Shown: in pieces, positions 7,554 to 14,229 of the stretch
Layout of the letters: each line of letters starts with the position of its first letter
Numbering within the stretch: the stretch's first letter is position 1
NCBI RefSeq assembly: GCF_016906995.1
Contig: NZ_JAFBBD010000006.1
Span: 124,001 to 188,000 of the forward strand
Origin: Spongiibacter marinus
GTDB taxonomy: Bacteria > Pseudomonadota > Gammaproteobacteria > Pseudomonadales > Spongiibacteraceae
Direction of reading: 5' to 3'
Length of the DNA stretch: 64,000 nt
Notes under the pieces: generated by a model
Told to the model about the DNA's origin: nothing
What the model saw: only the letters and a program-made list of their open reading frames with translations
The model's database searches: none
Program-made: the position numbers and the translations under genes

Positions 7554-10214
7554 ATGATCCCAGCGGTACATAACGATATCACCCAGCGCCTGCTGCGGGA
7601 TTATCAGTTCAAGGAGCGCAGCGGCTGGCTGCGCTCCGGTGTTTGCCCCAGCTGCGGCAAGAAGGAGCTGTACACCAAAGCGGAAAGCCCTTGGGTGATT
7701 CGCTGCGGCCGGGAAAATAACTGCGCCTGGTCCGGCCACATTAAAGAGCTGTACCCCGATGCGTTTGAGAAATTCAACGAGCGCTACCAGCCCACGGACG
7801 ATAACCCCCGAGCCACCGCCGACGCGTACTTAATGCAGGCCAGGGGCTTTGATATTACCCGCATTGCGGGCTGGTATGAGCAGGACCGCTGGTGGAGCCC
7901 CAACGTGATCGGCAAGCAGTCGGGCACGGCCACGGTGCGCTTTATGATTGCCGATGGCATCTACTTTGACCGCTTCGTTGAAGAACTGTGGGTTAACGAC
8001 AACGGCGAGAAGAAGAAGCGCAAGGCCTCATTCAAGGGCGATTATAAGGGCCTGGCCTGGTTCCCTCCGGGGCAGGAAATCGCCCACGGCAACGAGGTGT
8101 TTATTGTTGAGGGTATTCTGGATGCGATTGCCCTTTACCTGAACGGTTACAAGGCCTGCGCCATACTCGGTTGCACCAATTTCCCCTCGGCGTTTTTCGA
8201 CGAGCACAAGCATAAAGACGTGCGCTGGGTGTGGGCGCTGGATGGCGACGTGGCAGGCCGTAAGTGGACCCTGCGCCACCATACTCGCCTGGCTGAAACC
8301 AACGAGCGGTCTACCGCCGTGACCATCCCCCAAAACAGCAAGGGCAAAGACGACTGGAACGACCTGCACATGCAGGCCCGCCTTACTGAGAAGGATATGG
8401 CGCGGTATCGCTACCACGGCAGCCTGCTGGTTGCCGCCAGTGCCAGCGAAAAAGCCCTGCTGATGTACAACCACCACCAGCGGCAGGAGTTTAATTTTGA
8501 GTTTCGCAGCCGGGTGTACTGGTTTGCGCTCAACCTGGACAAGTTCAACAAGGCCTATAACAGCCTGAGCGATGCCGATGAGGGGATGACTGAGCGGGAA
8601 ATGCGCGACAAGGCGCTGGAGCTGAGCAACACGATTTGCGAGATCGCCAACTGCCACTTTCAGTTTTTGTATTTTCAGGCCAATACCATCACCGATGAGA
8701 GCTGGTATTACGCCCGCATTACCTTTCCCCACGGTGGGCCAGCCGTTAAAAACACCTTTACCGGGGGCCAGCTTTCCAGTGCCAGTGAGTTTAAAAAACG
8801 CCTGCTATCGGTCGCGGCGGGCAGTGTGTTTACCGGCACCAGTCAGCAGCTGGACACGATTGCCAAGGACCAGCTTTTCAATATTAAAACCGTCAATACC
8901 ATCGACTTTTTGGGCTACAGCAAAGAGTTTGGCATTTACGTTTATAACGATGTGGCGGTGAAAGATGGGCGCCTGATCGGTATCAACGATGAGGACTATT
9001 TCGACGCGGGCAAACTGGCGATCAAGAGCCTGAACCAATCCGTTCACCTGGCGATTGCGAAAAACGCCGATAACTACCGCACCGACTGGGTACACCACAT
9101 TCATGTGTGTTTTGGCGAAAAGGGCCTGGTGGCGCTGGCCTTCTGGTTTGGTGCTTTATTTGCCGAGCAGATCCGCGATACCCAAAAAAGCTACCCATTC
9201 TGCGAAATCATCGGCGAGCCCGGCGCGGGTAAAACCACCCTCATTGAGTTTTTGTGGAAGACCTTTGGTCGGCGCGATTACGAAGGCTTTGACCCCAGCA
9301 AGTCTACGGCAGCCGCCCGTGCGCGGAATATGGGGCAGGTGTCCAATATGCCGGTGGTGCTGATTGAGGGCGACCGCGACGAAGATACCGCCCACGGCAA
9401 AAAGTTTGACTGGGACGAGCTGAAAACGGCCTACAACGGGCGGTCGGTGCGCAGCCGGGGAATGAAGAACAGTGGCAACGAGACCTACGAGCCGCCGTTT
9501 CGTGGCGCGGTTGCCATCAGCCAGAACGCTGCTGTACAGGCCAGTGAGGCGGTGCTGCAGCGGATTGTGCACCTACGCTTTACCCGCGCCGCGCACAACG
9601 ACGACAGCAAGCGGATGGCCCATGAGCTGGAGCACATGCCCTTGGAGCATGTGAGCAGCTTTGTGCTCGAGTCGGTAAAAAAAGAGGCCGAGATTATGGC
9701 CCTGATTACCGAAAAAACCCCCGAATTTGAGCAGCGCCTGATGGCCCAGCCCGGCATTAAGAACGTGCGGATTGCGAAGAACCACGGGCAACTGTGTGCC
9801 CTGGTAAGTGCCTTGGCGCTGGTGTTGCCCCTCAGTAAAGAGCAGGTGAAGGCGACCCAGCGGGAGCTGCTGAACATGGCGGTGGAGCGCCAGAAGGCGA
9901 TTAGTGCTGATCATCCGGTGGTGCAGGAGTTTTGGGAACAATACGAATTTCTGAATGGTGACGACAACGATCCCAAGCTCAACCACAGCAAAAATAAAGA
10001 TCGAATCGCCATCAACCTCAACCACTTTGTGGAGCGCGCCGTGGAGCACCGCCAGCAGGTGCCGCCCATGACCGATCTGAAGCGCCTGCTTAAAGGCAGC
10101 CGCCGTCACAAATACCTCGATACCAAGGTGGTTAATTCTGGCATTCACCTGAACGGCACCGAGGGAAAGTCGGTGCGCTGCTGGATTTTTGAAAACAAGG
10201 AGAGACCCGCGTGA
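7554..10214 (+). CDS. Phage primase-helicase: CHC2 zinc finger, Toprim, ATPase
   Basis: An 886-residue replication protein. Residues 31-60 hold a zinc-finger primase motif (CPSCGKKE, then CGRENNCAWSG). A Toprim domain follows, with VFIVEGILDA from residue 182 (acidic Glu186) and WALDGDVAGRK near residue 230 (metal-binding Asp pair). A Walker A motif GEPGAGKTT sits at residues 554-562 and a likely Walker B (VVLIEGDRDED) about 50 residues later. It would prime and unwind DNA at the phage fork. The next gene starts inside its last codons. Confidence 0.88.
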   Translation: MIPAVHNDITQRLLRDYQFKERSGWLRSGVCPSCGKKELYTKAESPWVIRCGRENNCAWSGHIKELYPDAFEKFNERYQPTDDNPRATADAYLMQARGFDITRIAGWYEQDRWWSPNVIGKQSGTATVRFMIADGIYFDRFVEELWVNDNGEKKKRKASFKGDYKGLAWFPPGQEIAHGNEVFIVEGILDAIALYLNGYKACAILGCTNFPSAFFDEHKHKDVRWVWALDGDVAGRKWTLRHHTRLAETNERSTAVTIPQNSKGKDDWNDLHMQARLTEKDMARYRYHGSLLVAASASEKALLMYNHHQRQEFNFEFRSRVYWFALNLDKFNKAYNSLSDADEGMTEREMRDKALELSNTICEIANCHFQFLYFQANTITDESWYYARITFPHGGPAVKNTFTGGQLSSASEFKKRLLSVAAGSVFTGTSQQLDTIAKDQLFNIKTVNTIDFLGYSKEFGIYVYNDVAVKDGRLIGINDEDYFDAGKLAIKSLNQSVHLAIAKNADNYRTDWVHHIHVCFGEKGLVALAFWFGALFAEQIRDTQKSYPFCEIIGEPGAGKTTLIEFLWKTFGRRDYEGFDPSKSTAAARARNMGQVSNMPVVLIEGDRDEDTAHGKKFDWDELKTAYNGRSVRSRGMKNSGNETYEPPFRGAVAISQNAAVQASEAVLQRIVHLRFTRAAHNDDSKRMAHELEHMPLEHVSSFVLESVKKEAEIMALITEKTPEFEQRLMAQPGIKNVRIAKNHGQLCALVSALALVLPLSKEQVKATQRELLNMAVERQKAISADHPVVQEFWEQYEFLNGDDNDPKLNHSKNKDRIAINLNHFVERAVEHRQQVPPMTDLKRLLKGSRRHKYLDTKVVNSGIHLNGTEGKSVRCWIFENKERPA

Positions 10215-10444
10215 GTGAATTTACCGAAGACCCCGGCATGGCCAGCTATGAGGAGCTGGTGGCCGGTGGTAATGCACTGGCCATGGCGCTGCTGGATGTG
10301 TTGCTACAAGTGCACCGTGAAGATGAGTCTAACAAGCTGATTGTGCGCGCTGCCAAGCCGCTCAGCGAATGGAAAGCGATCTATGACCGCACCGGCTTTG
10401 CCAAACGTCCGCACCTGCCGGCAGGTGCCACCCATGACCGCTGA
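10211..10444 (+). CDS. Small hypothetical protein after primase (77 aa)
   Basis: A GTG start at 10211 overlaps the primase stop by four bases and GGAGAG lies just upstream. The 77-residue product is acidic at the start, with a central helix (ALAMALLDVLLQVHRED) and a basic end. No family recognised. It is tightly coupled to the primase and to the small membrane gene that starts before its stop. Confidence 0.6.
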   Translation: MSEFTEDPGMASYEELVAGGNALAMALLDVLLQVHREDESNKLIVRAAKPLSEWKAIYDRTGFAKRPHLPAGATHDR

Positions 10445-10574
10445 GAAAATGCTACCCGCCGCCATGATGGTGTTGCAACTGGGCGCTGCCGCGCCCTACC
10501 TGATGGGGGGCGACTGGAGAAAAGGGCTCTATTGGCTGTTTGCCGCAGGGCTCACCTACGTGGTCACGTTTTAG
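10434..10574 (+). CDS. Small membrane protein (46 aa)
   Basis: ATG at 10434 overlaps the end of the preceding gene by 11 bases. The 46-residue product has two hydrophobic segments (MMVLQLGAAAPYLM and YWLFAAGLTYVVTF) joined by a charged turn (GGDWRKG), a plausible two-helix inner-membrane peptide. It resembles the small membrane proteins that phages carry near replication genes, but the sequence is not recognised. The translational overlap supports expression. Confidence 0.5.
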   Translation: MTAEKMLPAAMMVLQLGAAAPYLMGGDWRKGLYWLFAAGLTYVVTF

Positions 10575-10603
10575 TGGCCCAAAACTAAGGAAGGAGAACC
10601 ACC

Positions 10604-10828
10604 ATGTTGATATTAACCCGACGGATAGGCGAGACCCTGATTTGCGACGACAACGGCAAGCTGGTCGAAGTGACTGTGCTGGGCGTGAAGGGCAACCAGG
10701 TGCGGCTTGGCATTGTTGCTGAAAAGGATGTGGGCGTGGACCGCGAGGAGATTTACCAGCGCAAGCAGGCCCAGAAACAAGCACCTGACATCATGACCGA
10801 CCGGCGCAAGCACCTCTCCGCCATTTAA
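10604..10828 (+). CDS. csrA: Phage-encoded CsrA/RsmA carbon storage regulator
   Basis: A 74-residue CsrA with the family pattern almost intact: [12 protein letters not shown] at the start (strand 1, with Leu4 and Arg6-7), [17 protein letters not shown] in the middle, and VDREEIYQR, whose Arg is the key RNA-contacting residue of CsrA. The rest is a basic tail. CsrA binds GGA motifs in mRNA leaders and controls translation and stability. Its own leader reads AAGGAAGGAGA (10588-10598), with two GGA motifs in the ribosome binding site, the layout of autoregulation. It follows the replication genes. Confidence 0.9.
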   Translation: MLILTRRIGETLICDDNGKLVEVTVLGVKGNQVRLGIVAEKDVGVDREEIYQRKQAQKQAPDIMTDRRKHLSAI

Positions 10829-10835
10829 CGAAGGT

Positions 10836-10865
10836 GGCACCGGAGAGCGGCAACTCCCCGGTGCC
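10836..10865 (+). other. Strong RNA hairpin between csrA and the next gene
   Basis: GGCACCGG (10836-10843) pairs perfectly with CCGGTGCC (10858-10865), extended by two pairs across a small bulge, with an eight-base loop. No T run follows, so it is not a classical terminator. It may stabilise the csrA message or hide the upstream GTG of the next frame. Confidence 0.65.
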
Positions 10866-10884
10866 TACTGACCACAACAGGGGC

Positions 10885-11172
10885 ATGACCATGCACAAAA
10901 CGGGAGGTCAGAACGGAAAGAAGGGCGGGGCACTGTCGCGCCGTGCGGCCATGCTGTGCCAGGCGCCGGAGTTTCGGCTTTGGCTGGACCGTATGCGCAA
11001 CGCCAAATACCCGATCGACATTCCCGACGGCACCCACACCGAAGAAGACGCCCGCGACTTCTTTCTGGATGCCTGCGGCATAGAAAGCCGCGCCGAACTG
11101 GACCACAAACCCGAGGCGGCGGCGATGTTTCAGAAGATTTGTAAAAGCTATTCCCGTTATCAAGCGAGGTGA
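10885..11172 (+). CDS. Hypothetical prophage protein (95 aa)
   Basis: ATG 10885 follows AGGGGC and is the preferred start; a GTG at 10834 would place the strong hairpin inside the gene, and ATG 10891 is also possible. The basic N-terminus (KTGGQNGKKGGALSRR) and the later RLWLDRMRNAKYP and DARDFFLDACGIESRAELD segments are recognisable as a repeated prophage small-protein type, but I cannot name a function. The stop is three bases before the antirepressor remnant. Confidence 0.6.
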   Translation: MTMHKTGGQNGKKGGALSRRAAMLCQAPEFRLWLDRMRNAKYPIDIPDGTHTEEDARDFFLDACGIESRAELDHKPEAAAMFQKICKSYSRYQAR

Positions 11173-11175
11173 ACC

Positions 11176-11717
11176 ATGAAAAACGAACGTATCCATATTT
11201 CAATCGGCTTCGGCGATGCAATATTGCCGGTGGTGAAATGCGAAGATGGGCATGACCGAGTGCCCCTTAAACCGATATGCGATCAGATCGGTATCCAGTG
11301 GAAAAGACAAAATTGCTTAACGACTCATATCTGACCGAGCGGTTTGGGATGACTTTGGGGGTACCCCGGTACCCCCAAATGGACGAGAAACCTGTTGAAA
11401 GAGAGCAATATCTTATCCGATTAGACCGTGTCACTTCGTTTTTGAACACATTAAGTCCCCGAAATATCAATGCTCAGGGCAATCTGGAATCTGCAGAGTG
11501 GCTTAAATCTAAACATGAGGAATGGGACGGCGCGCTCCATGCCTATGAAACTCAGGGCATCGCCGTAAAAGCCGGAAATGGTTCCAGCATTGTTAACGTG
11601 CTCGCCAAAATCGATGGTATTAAAAATCCCAAGCTCAGGCAGGTCGCTATTGAGAAAGCCAACGCGGCCTATGGCCTGGATATTCCTGTGGTAACCCAGC
11701 TCGGGTTCGGGGAGTAG
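11176..11717 (+). pseudogene. P22-type antirepressor (P22_AR_N) interrupted by a -1 frameshift
   Basis: ATG 11176 opens a frame encoding an antirepressor N-terminal half (VPLKPICDQIGIQWKRQ), ending at a TGA at 11332-11334. The continuation KLLNDSYLTERFGMTLGVP, then LSPRNINAQGN and HEEWDGALHAYE, is in the -1 frame and runs to 11717. Joined, they give a product of about 180 residues of the expected domain order. The shift falls near the AAAA at 11310-11313, so one lost A would explain it. Such antirepressors bind the CI repressor and trigger induction. Either the gene is dead, or the shift is translational; no classical slippery heptamer is present. Confidence 0.75.
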
Positions 11718-11793
11718 GTGCTTGGTGCGTATGCGAGAAGGTCAGTGGTCCCTGCTTTGGGTGAGACTATCACTCGAAGCAGGGAGGGGGGCG

Positions 11794-12129
11794 TCAATGC
11801 GCTACAGCGTGGTTGTCCTGCTTTGCTATAGGTGTGGCAACGACTTTAAGGCCAACGCCCATCGCCCCCAATACCTTACTGATGGTTTCAAATTGTGGTT
11901 TAGCGCCGACTCGCAATGCTTTATACAAACTTTCACGTCCGAGGCCGCTGGCCTGGGCGATCTGAGTCATTCCACGAGCTTTGGCAACATAGCCGACAGC
12001 TCGGATCAGCTCGTTGGTATCCCCGTCTTCCAGAACCATCGAAAGGTATTCTGCAATATCCTCTTCGCTGCGAAGCTGTTCGGCCATATCAAATTCAGTC
12101 AGGTCGCTTACTTTAATTTTGTCATTCAT
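11794..12129 (-). CDS. Antitoxin of a HigA-like addiction module (XRE type)
   Basis: A 111-residue protein with the addiction-module antidote layout. An N-terminal EFDMAEQLRSEEDIAEYLSMVLEDGD segment is followed by an XRE helix-turn-helix at about residues 50-90 (GMTQIAQASGLGRESLYKALRVGAKP). It should bind both its toxin and the operator in front of the pair. It is the second gene of the operon, three bases after the toxin stop. Toxin-first order is usual for this RelE/HigB-like family. Confidence 0.85.
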   Translation of the reverse strand: MNDKIKVSDLTEFDMAEQLRSEEDIAEYLSMVLEDGDTNELIRAVGYVAKARGMTQIAQASGLGRESLYKALRVGAKPQFETISKVLGAMGVGLKVVATPIAKQDNHAVAH

Positions 12130-12132
12130 GGT

Positions 12133-12429
12133 TCAATCCTCCAGCTGTTCAGCCAGTTTTTTAGCGGCGTCGATATCGGCCTGTTGGCTCGATTTATCTC
12201 CACCGCCGAGCATTACAATCAGTGTTTCGCCGCGCTCTACAAAGTACATTCGCCAACCGGGGCCAAAGAACTCGCGCATTTCAAAAACGCCGTCGCCCAC
12301 GGAGCTGGTGTCACCCAACAAGCCCCTAGAGGCTTTTTCCAAGCGACGAGACAAACGCAGTCGAGTTGTACTGTCTTTCAGGCCGTTAAGCCAGTCGTCG
12401 AATTCATCCAGGCGCTTTATTGTGTACAT
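12133..12429 (-). CDS. Toxin of a HigB/RelE-like addiction module
   Basis: A 98-residue toxin with the phage-derived Gp49/HigB-like pattern: an N-terminal IKRLDEFDDWLNGL, basic RLRLSRRLEKASRG, then VFEMREFFGPGWRMYFVERGETLIVMLGGGDKSSQ, the central strands of the RelE fold. The GWRMYF stretch and conserved Lys/Arg residues are those used by mRNA interferases of this group. It is transcribed leftward with the antitoxin just downstream. The operator candidate at 12439-12454 is immediately upstream of its start. It probably stabilises the prophage. Confidence 0.85.
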   Translation of the reverse strand: MYTIKRLDEFDDWLNGLKDSTTRLRLSRRLEKASRGLLGDTSSVGDGVFEMREFFGPGWRMYFVERGETLIVMLGGGDKSSQQADIDAAKKLAEQLED

Positions 12430-12438
12430 GCGGCTAGT

Positions 12439-12454
12439 GTATCCGTTTGGATAC
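12439..12454 (-). promoter_or_regulatory. Candidate operator of the toxin-antitoxin operon
   Basis: GTATCC and GGATAC flank a four-base centre, a perfect inverted repeat ten bases before the toxin start codon. Position and symmetry suit binding by the XRE antitoxin dimer. Confidence 0.6.
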
Positions 12455-12747
12455 GATTGTCAAACATTGGTTCAACAGCATGCAATTTGACAATTCTAAA
12501 TAATTATCCATACACTATCCCCGTTGCGGCAAAATCCGCAGCCGGGATTGGCGTCCCGATTCGAGCAAGAGCGCAATGGCGCTCATCCGAAGCGCTTTTT
12601 TTGTGCCCGCAGTTTATGGCGGGTGTCATGGGGGCGACTTCGGTCGCGCCGGTTCTCTTGCCCGGTAACGCCAACCCTGTGACGCCCGCCACCCTATTAA
12701 TTGGCGTTAATGGTGGCGGTTCTCTGACTCAGCAAGAGGCTACTGCC
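12455..12747 (+). promoter_or_regulatory. Long leader with terminator/antiterminator hairpins and Ash-like reading frame
   Basis: This gap precedes the palindrome gene. GAGCGC and GCGCTC pair at 12569-12584, while GCGCT (12579-12583) can instead pair with AGCGC (12591-12595), which is followed by seven T. The two hairpins exclude each other, an attenuator-like arrangement. A third hairpin at 12687-12718 (CGCCACC with GGTGGCG, inner ATTAA with TTAAT) lies just before the ribosome site. The plus frame also reads KSAAGIGVPIRARAQ and SVAPVLLPGNANPV, which resemble the Ash family of P4-like phages. Confidence 0.55.
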
Positions 12748-13407
12748 ATGAAAAACCCTACCCAAAATCCGTCCGGATTCAACGCAGATCACCTGGATAC
12801 TGTCCGCGAGCAAGGCTCAGTTGCCGTCAATCTGACGTCAACTGAAGTCAATCTGACTCCGCTTGAACCCGCTTCAGTTGACCTCAGCCTGAGGTCAACT
12901 GCCGTCAATTTGACGGCGGTTGACCATTCAGTCGATATCAATCTGATATCGGTTGAACCTTCTGCGACTGACCTCACCGAGGATTCAGTTGGGGTCAAAT
13001 TGACCCCAACTGATACCAGTTTGGTATCGACTGAGCGCGAACCATCCTTACTTTCCATTCCCGGCCTGAGCGTAAGCTGTTTGGCATCGGCTTTTCTCTA
13101 CCTGCATGTAGCCCTGGACAGCGCTATTGACTCGGTCAATGAGCGCCTGATCGACAACAGCGATCTTCCCAATGTGATGGCCCACCATATCGACGAGGTG
13201 CGCGCCGTTCTGCAACTGACGCCTTACTGTTACCTGAGCAAGCAACTGAAAGCGCTGCTGTGGTGCCTGGGCCGCCAGGCCGACCTCATGCCGGAGGGCG
13301 AGCTGGACAAAAAGGCCATGGTCACCAACCTGCACCGGGTGCAAATGAATGTGTGGCGCTGGGAAGCCAAAACCCAGCAAAGCGCGGTAGTAGGGGAGGC
13401 GGCATAA
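12748..13407 (+). CDS. Prophage protein with N-terminal palindrome-encoded repeats (219 aa)
   Basis: ATG 12748 has AAGAGGC upstream; the frame is open further upstream through the Ash-like leader, so a longer form cannot be excluded. Residues 24-96 are a run of short units of the form S-V-x-V-x-L-x-S-T, each encoded by a DNA palindrome. Residues 97-219 form a distinct helical domain (FLYLHVALDSAIDSVNERL, later YLSKQLKALLWCLGRQAD), with no known family assigned. The stop overlaps the start of the BRO-N gene, so the two proteins may work together. Function unknown; see findings. Confidence 0.7.
   Translation: MKNPTQNPSGFNADHLDTVREQGSVAVNLTSTEVNLTPLEPASVDLSLRSTAVNLTAVDHSVDINLISVEPSATDLTEDSVGVKLTPTDTSLVSTEREPSLLSIPGLSVSCLASAFLYLHVALDSAIDSVNERLIDNSDLPNVMAHHIDEVRAVLQLTPYCYLSKQLKALLWCLGRQADLMPEGELDKKAMVTNLHRVQMNVWRWEAKTQQSAVVGEAA
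12818..13033 (+). repeat. Array of about eight in-frame 27-base palindromes with covarying arms
   Basis: Units begin at 12818, 12839, 12875, 12896, 12929, 12965, 12986 and 13007, all steps being multiples of three. Each has 12-base arms and a three-base loop. Outer arms are CAGTTG or CAACTG variants; inner arms differ between units (for example ACCTCA with TGAGGT, GGGTCA with TGACCC, GATATCA with TGATATC). Units at 12875 and 12986 are perfect; the unit at 12965 is degenerate. Neighbouring units often share a CAACTG or CAGTTG end. Confidence 0.9.
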
Positions 13408-13949
13408 TGACTCAACATACCCCCATGCCCTTTCACTGGGGCCAGATCGAACTGACTCAGGCCGTATTTATCGATGGCATTCCTCATGCCACCAAAACCG
13501 CGATCGGTGAGTGGCTGGAATATGCCGAGCCGCGCAGGTGCATCAACAATATCTTAGACCGAAATTTGCACATCAATCATTACTCAGTTGACATCAAGTT
13601 GATGTCAACTGACGGCAAAAATTACGACACCAAGGTGTATCACCCCATTGGGTTTTTGCTGTTGGTGATGGAGTCCGGTCAGCCAAAAGCCCAGGCGATG
13701 AAGGTGGCGGTGGCCGAGTTTGTGTGGCATTTCGCCGGGCCAGTTAACATCAGCGACAAGGAGAGGAATGGCTACATCCGGGAGATTGAGCGGCTGACCG
13801 ATAAACTGGCTGTCTGCCGGGATGCGATGGTGTACAAGCAGACCTGGATTACCCTGCAGCACTATTGCCGCCTGGCTGCCTGGCCAATGCCAGAGCTGCC
13901 GTTGCTGGGCAAAGAACCTCAGCAGATGGTGCTGGAGGTGCTGCCATGA
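13407..13949 (+). CDS. BRO-N family phage antirepressor-like protein
   Basis: A 180-residue protein starting at ATG 13407 inside the previous stop (TAATG). Residues 10-110 resemble a phage antirepressor BRO-N domain: KTAIGEWLEYAEPRRCINNIL, then YHPIGFLLLVMESGQPKAQ and KVAVAEFVWHFAGP. The tail (NGYIREIERLTDKLAVCRDAM) is a coiled-coil-like helix. Residues 60-69 (SVDIKLMSTD) are encoded by a perfect 12-base-arm palindrome of the same kind as the array in the preceding gene. It likely counters a repressor; the target is unknown. Confidence 0.75.
   Translation: MTQHTPMPFHWGQIELTQAVFIDGIPHATKTAIGEWLEYAEPRRCINNILDRNLHINHYSVDIKLMSTDGKNYDTKVYHPIGFLLLVMESGQPKAQAMKVAVAEFVWHFAGPVNISDKERNGYIREIERLTDKLAVCRDAMVYKQTWITLQHYCRLAAWPMPELPLLGKEPQQMVLEVLP
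13585..13611 (+). repeat. Single perfect palindrome of the array family, inside the BRO-N gene
   Basis: CAGTTGACATCA (13585-13596), loop AGT, then TGATGTCAACTG (13600-13611): perfect 12-base arms. It is read in the same phase (TCA GTT GAC ATC ...) as the units of the upstream array, so it gives the same peptide pattern. Confidence 0.92.
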
Positions 13950-14176
13950 GCAAGGCCAATATCAGCATCAATCGGGATGTGTTCACTTGCCCACAGTGCA
14001 CCTCACCGGCGGTTATCACCCGCTTTAAAAAGCAGACGCGCTGCAATACCGAGGTGTCGTTGGTTTGTAATAGCCCACGGTGCTATTTCCAGTGGGTTTG
14101 TCAGATAACGGCGGTGAGGGCATTGTCGGTGGCGAGGTCGCCGCATCCAGAGGTGCGACTTGCTTCAGTTGGGTGA
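13946..14176 (+). CDS. Ogr/Delta-type zinc-finger protein, second copy
   Basis: A 76-residue protein starting at ATG 13946 and overlapping the BRO-N stop by four bases. Layout is that of Ogr/Delta: FTCPQCTSPAVITR with the first Cys pair, then EVSLVCNSPRCYFQWVCQ with the second. It differs from the first copy in length of spacer and in sequence, so it is a second, separate gene. One copy could be a phage late activator and the other a hijacked or satellite-type regulator. Confidence 0.8.
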   Translation: MSKANISINRDVFTCPQCTSPAVITRFKKQTRCNTEVSLVCNSPRCYFQWVCQITAVRALSVARSPHPEVRLASVG

Positions 14177-14229
14177 CAGCGTAACAGGAGGGTGGGCGCG
14201 GCGGTTTGCCGCGCTCTTTTTAAGCCTTG

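Noticed and set aside
12504-12692. Minus-strand frame of 62 codons in the leader
   Set aside because: It mirrors the Ash-like plus frame and has no ribosome site; the plus-strand reading is favoured by resemblance.
11722-13407. Uninterrupted plus-strand frame of 561 codons
   Set aside because: Its first two thirds run antisense through the toxin-antitoxin pair, which has clear family motifs. Only the part after 12748 is taken as a gene; the Ash-like leader is treated as a finding.
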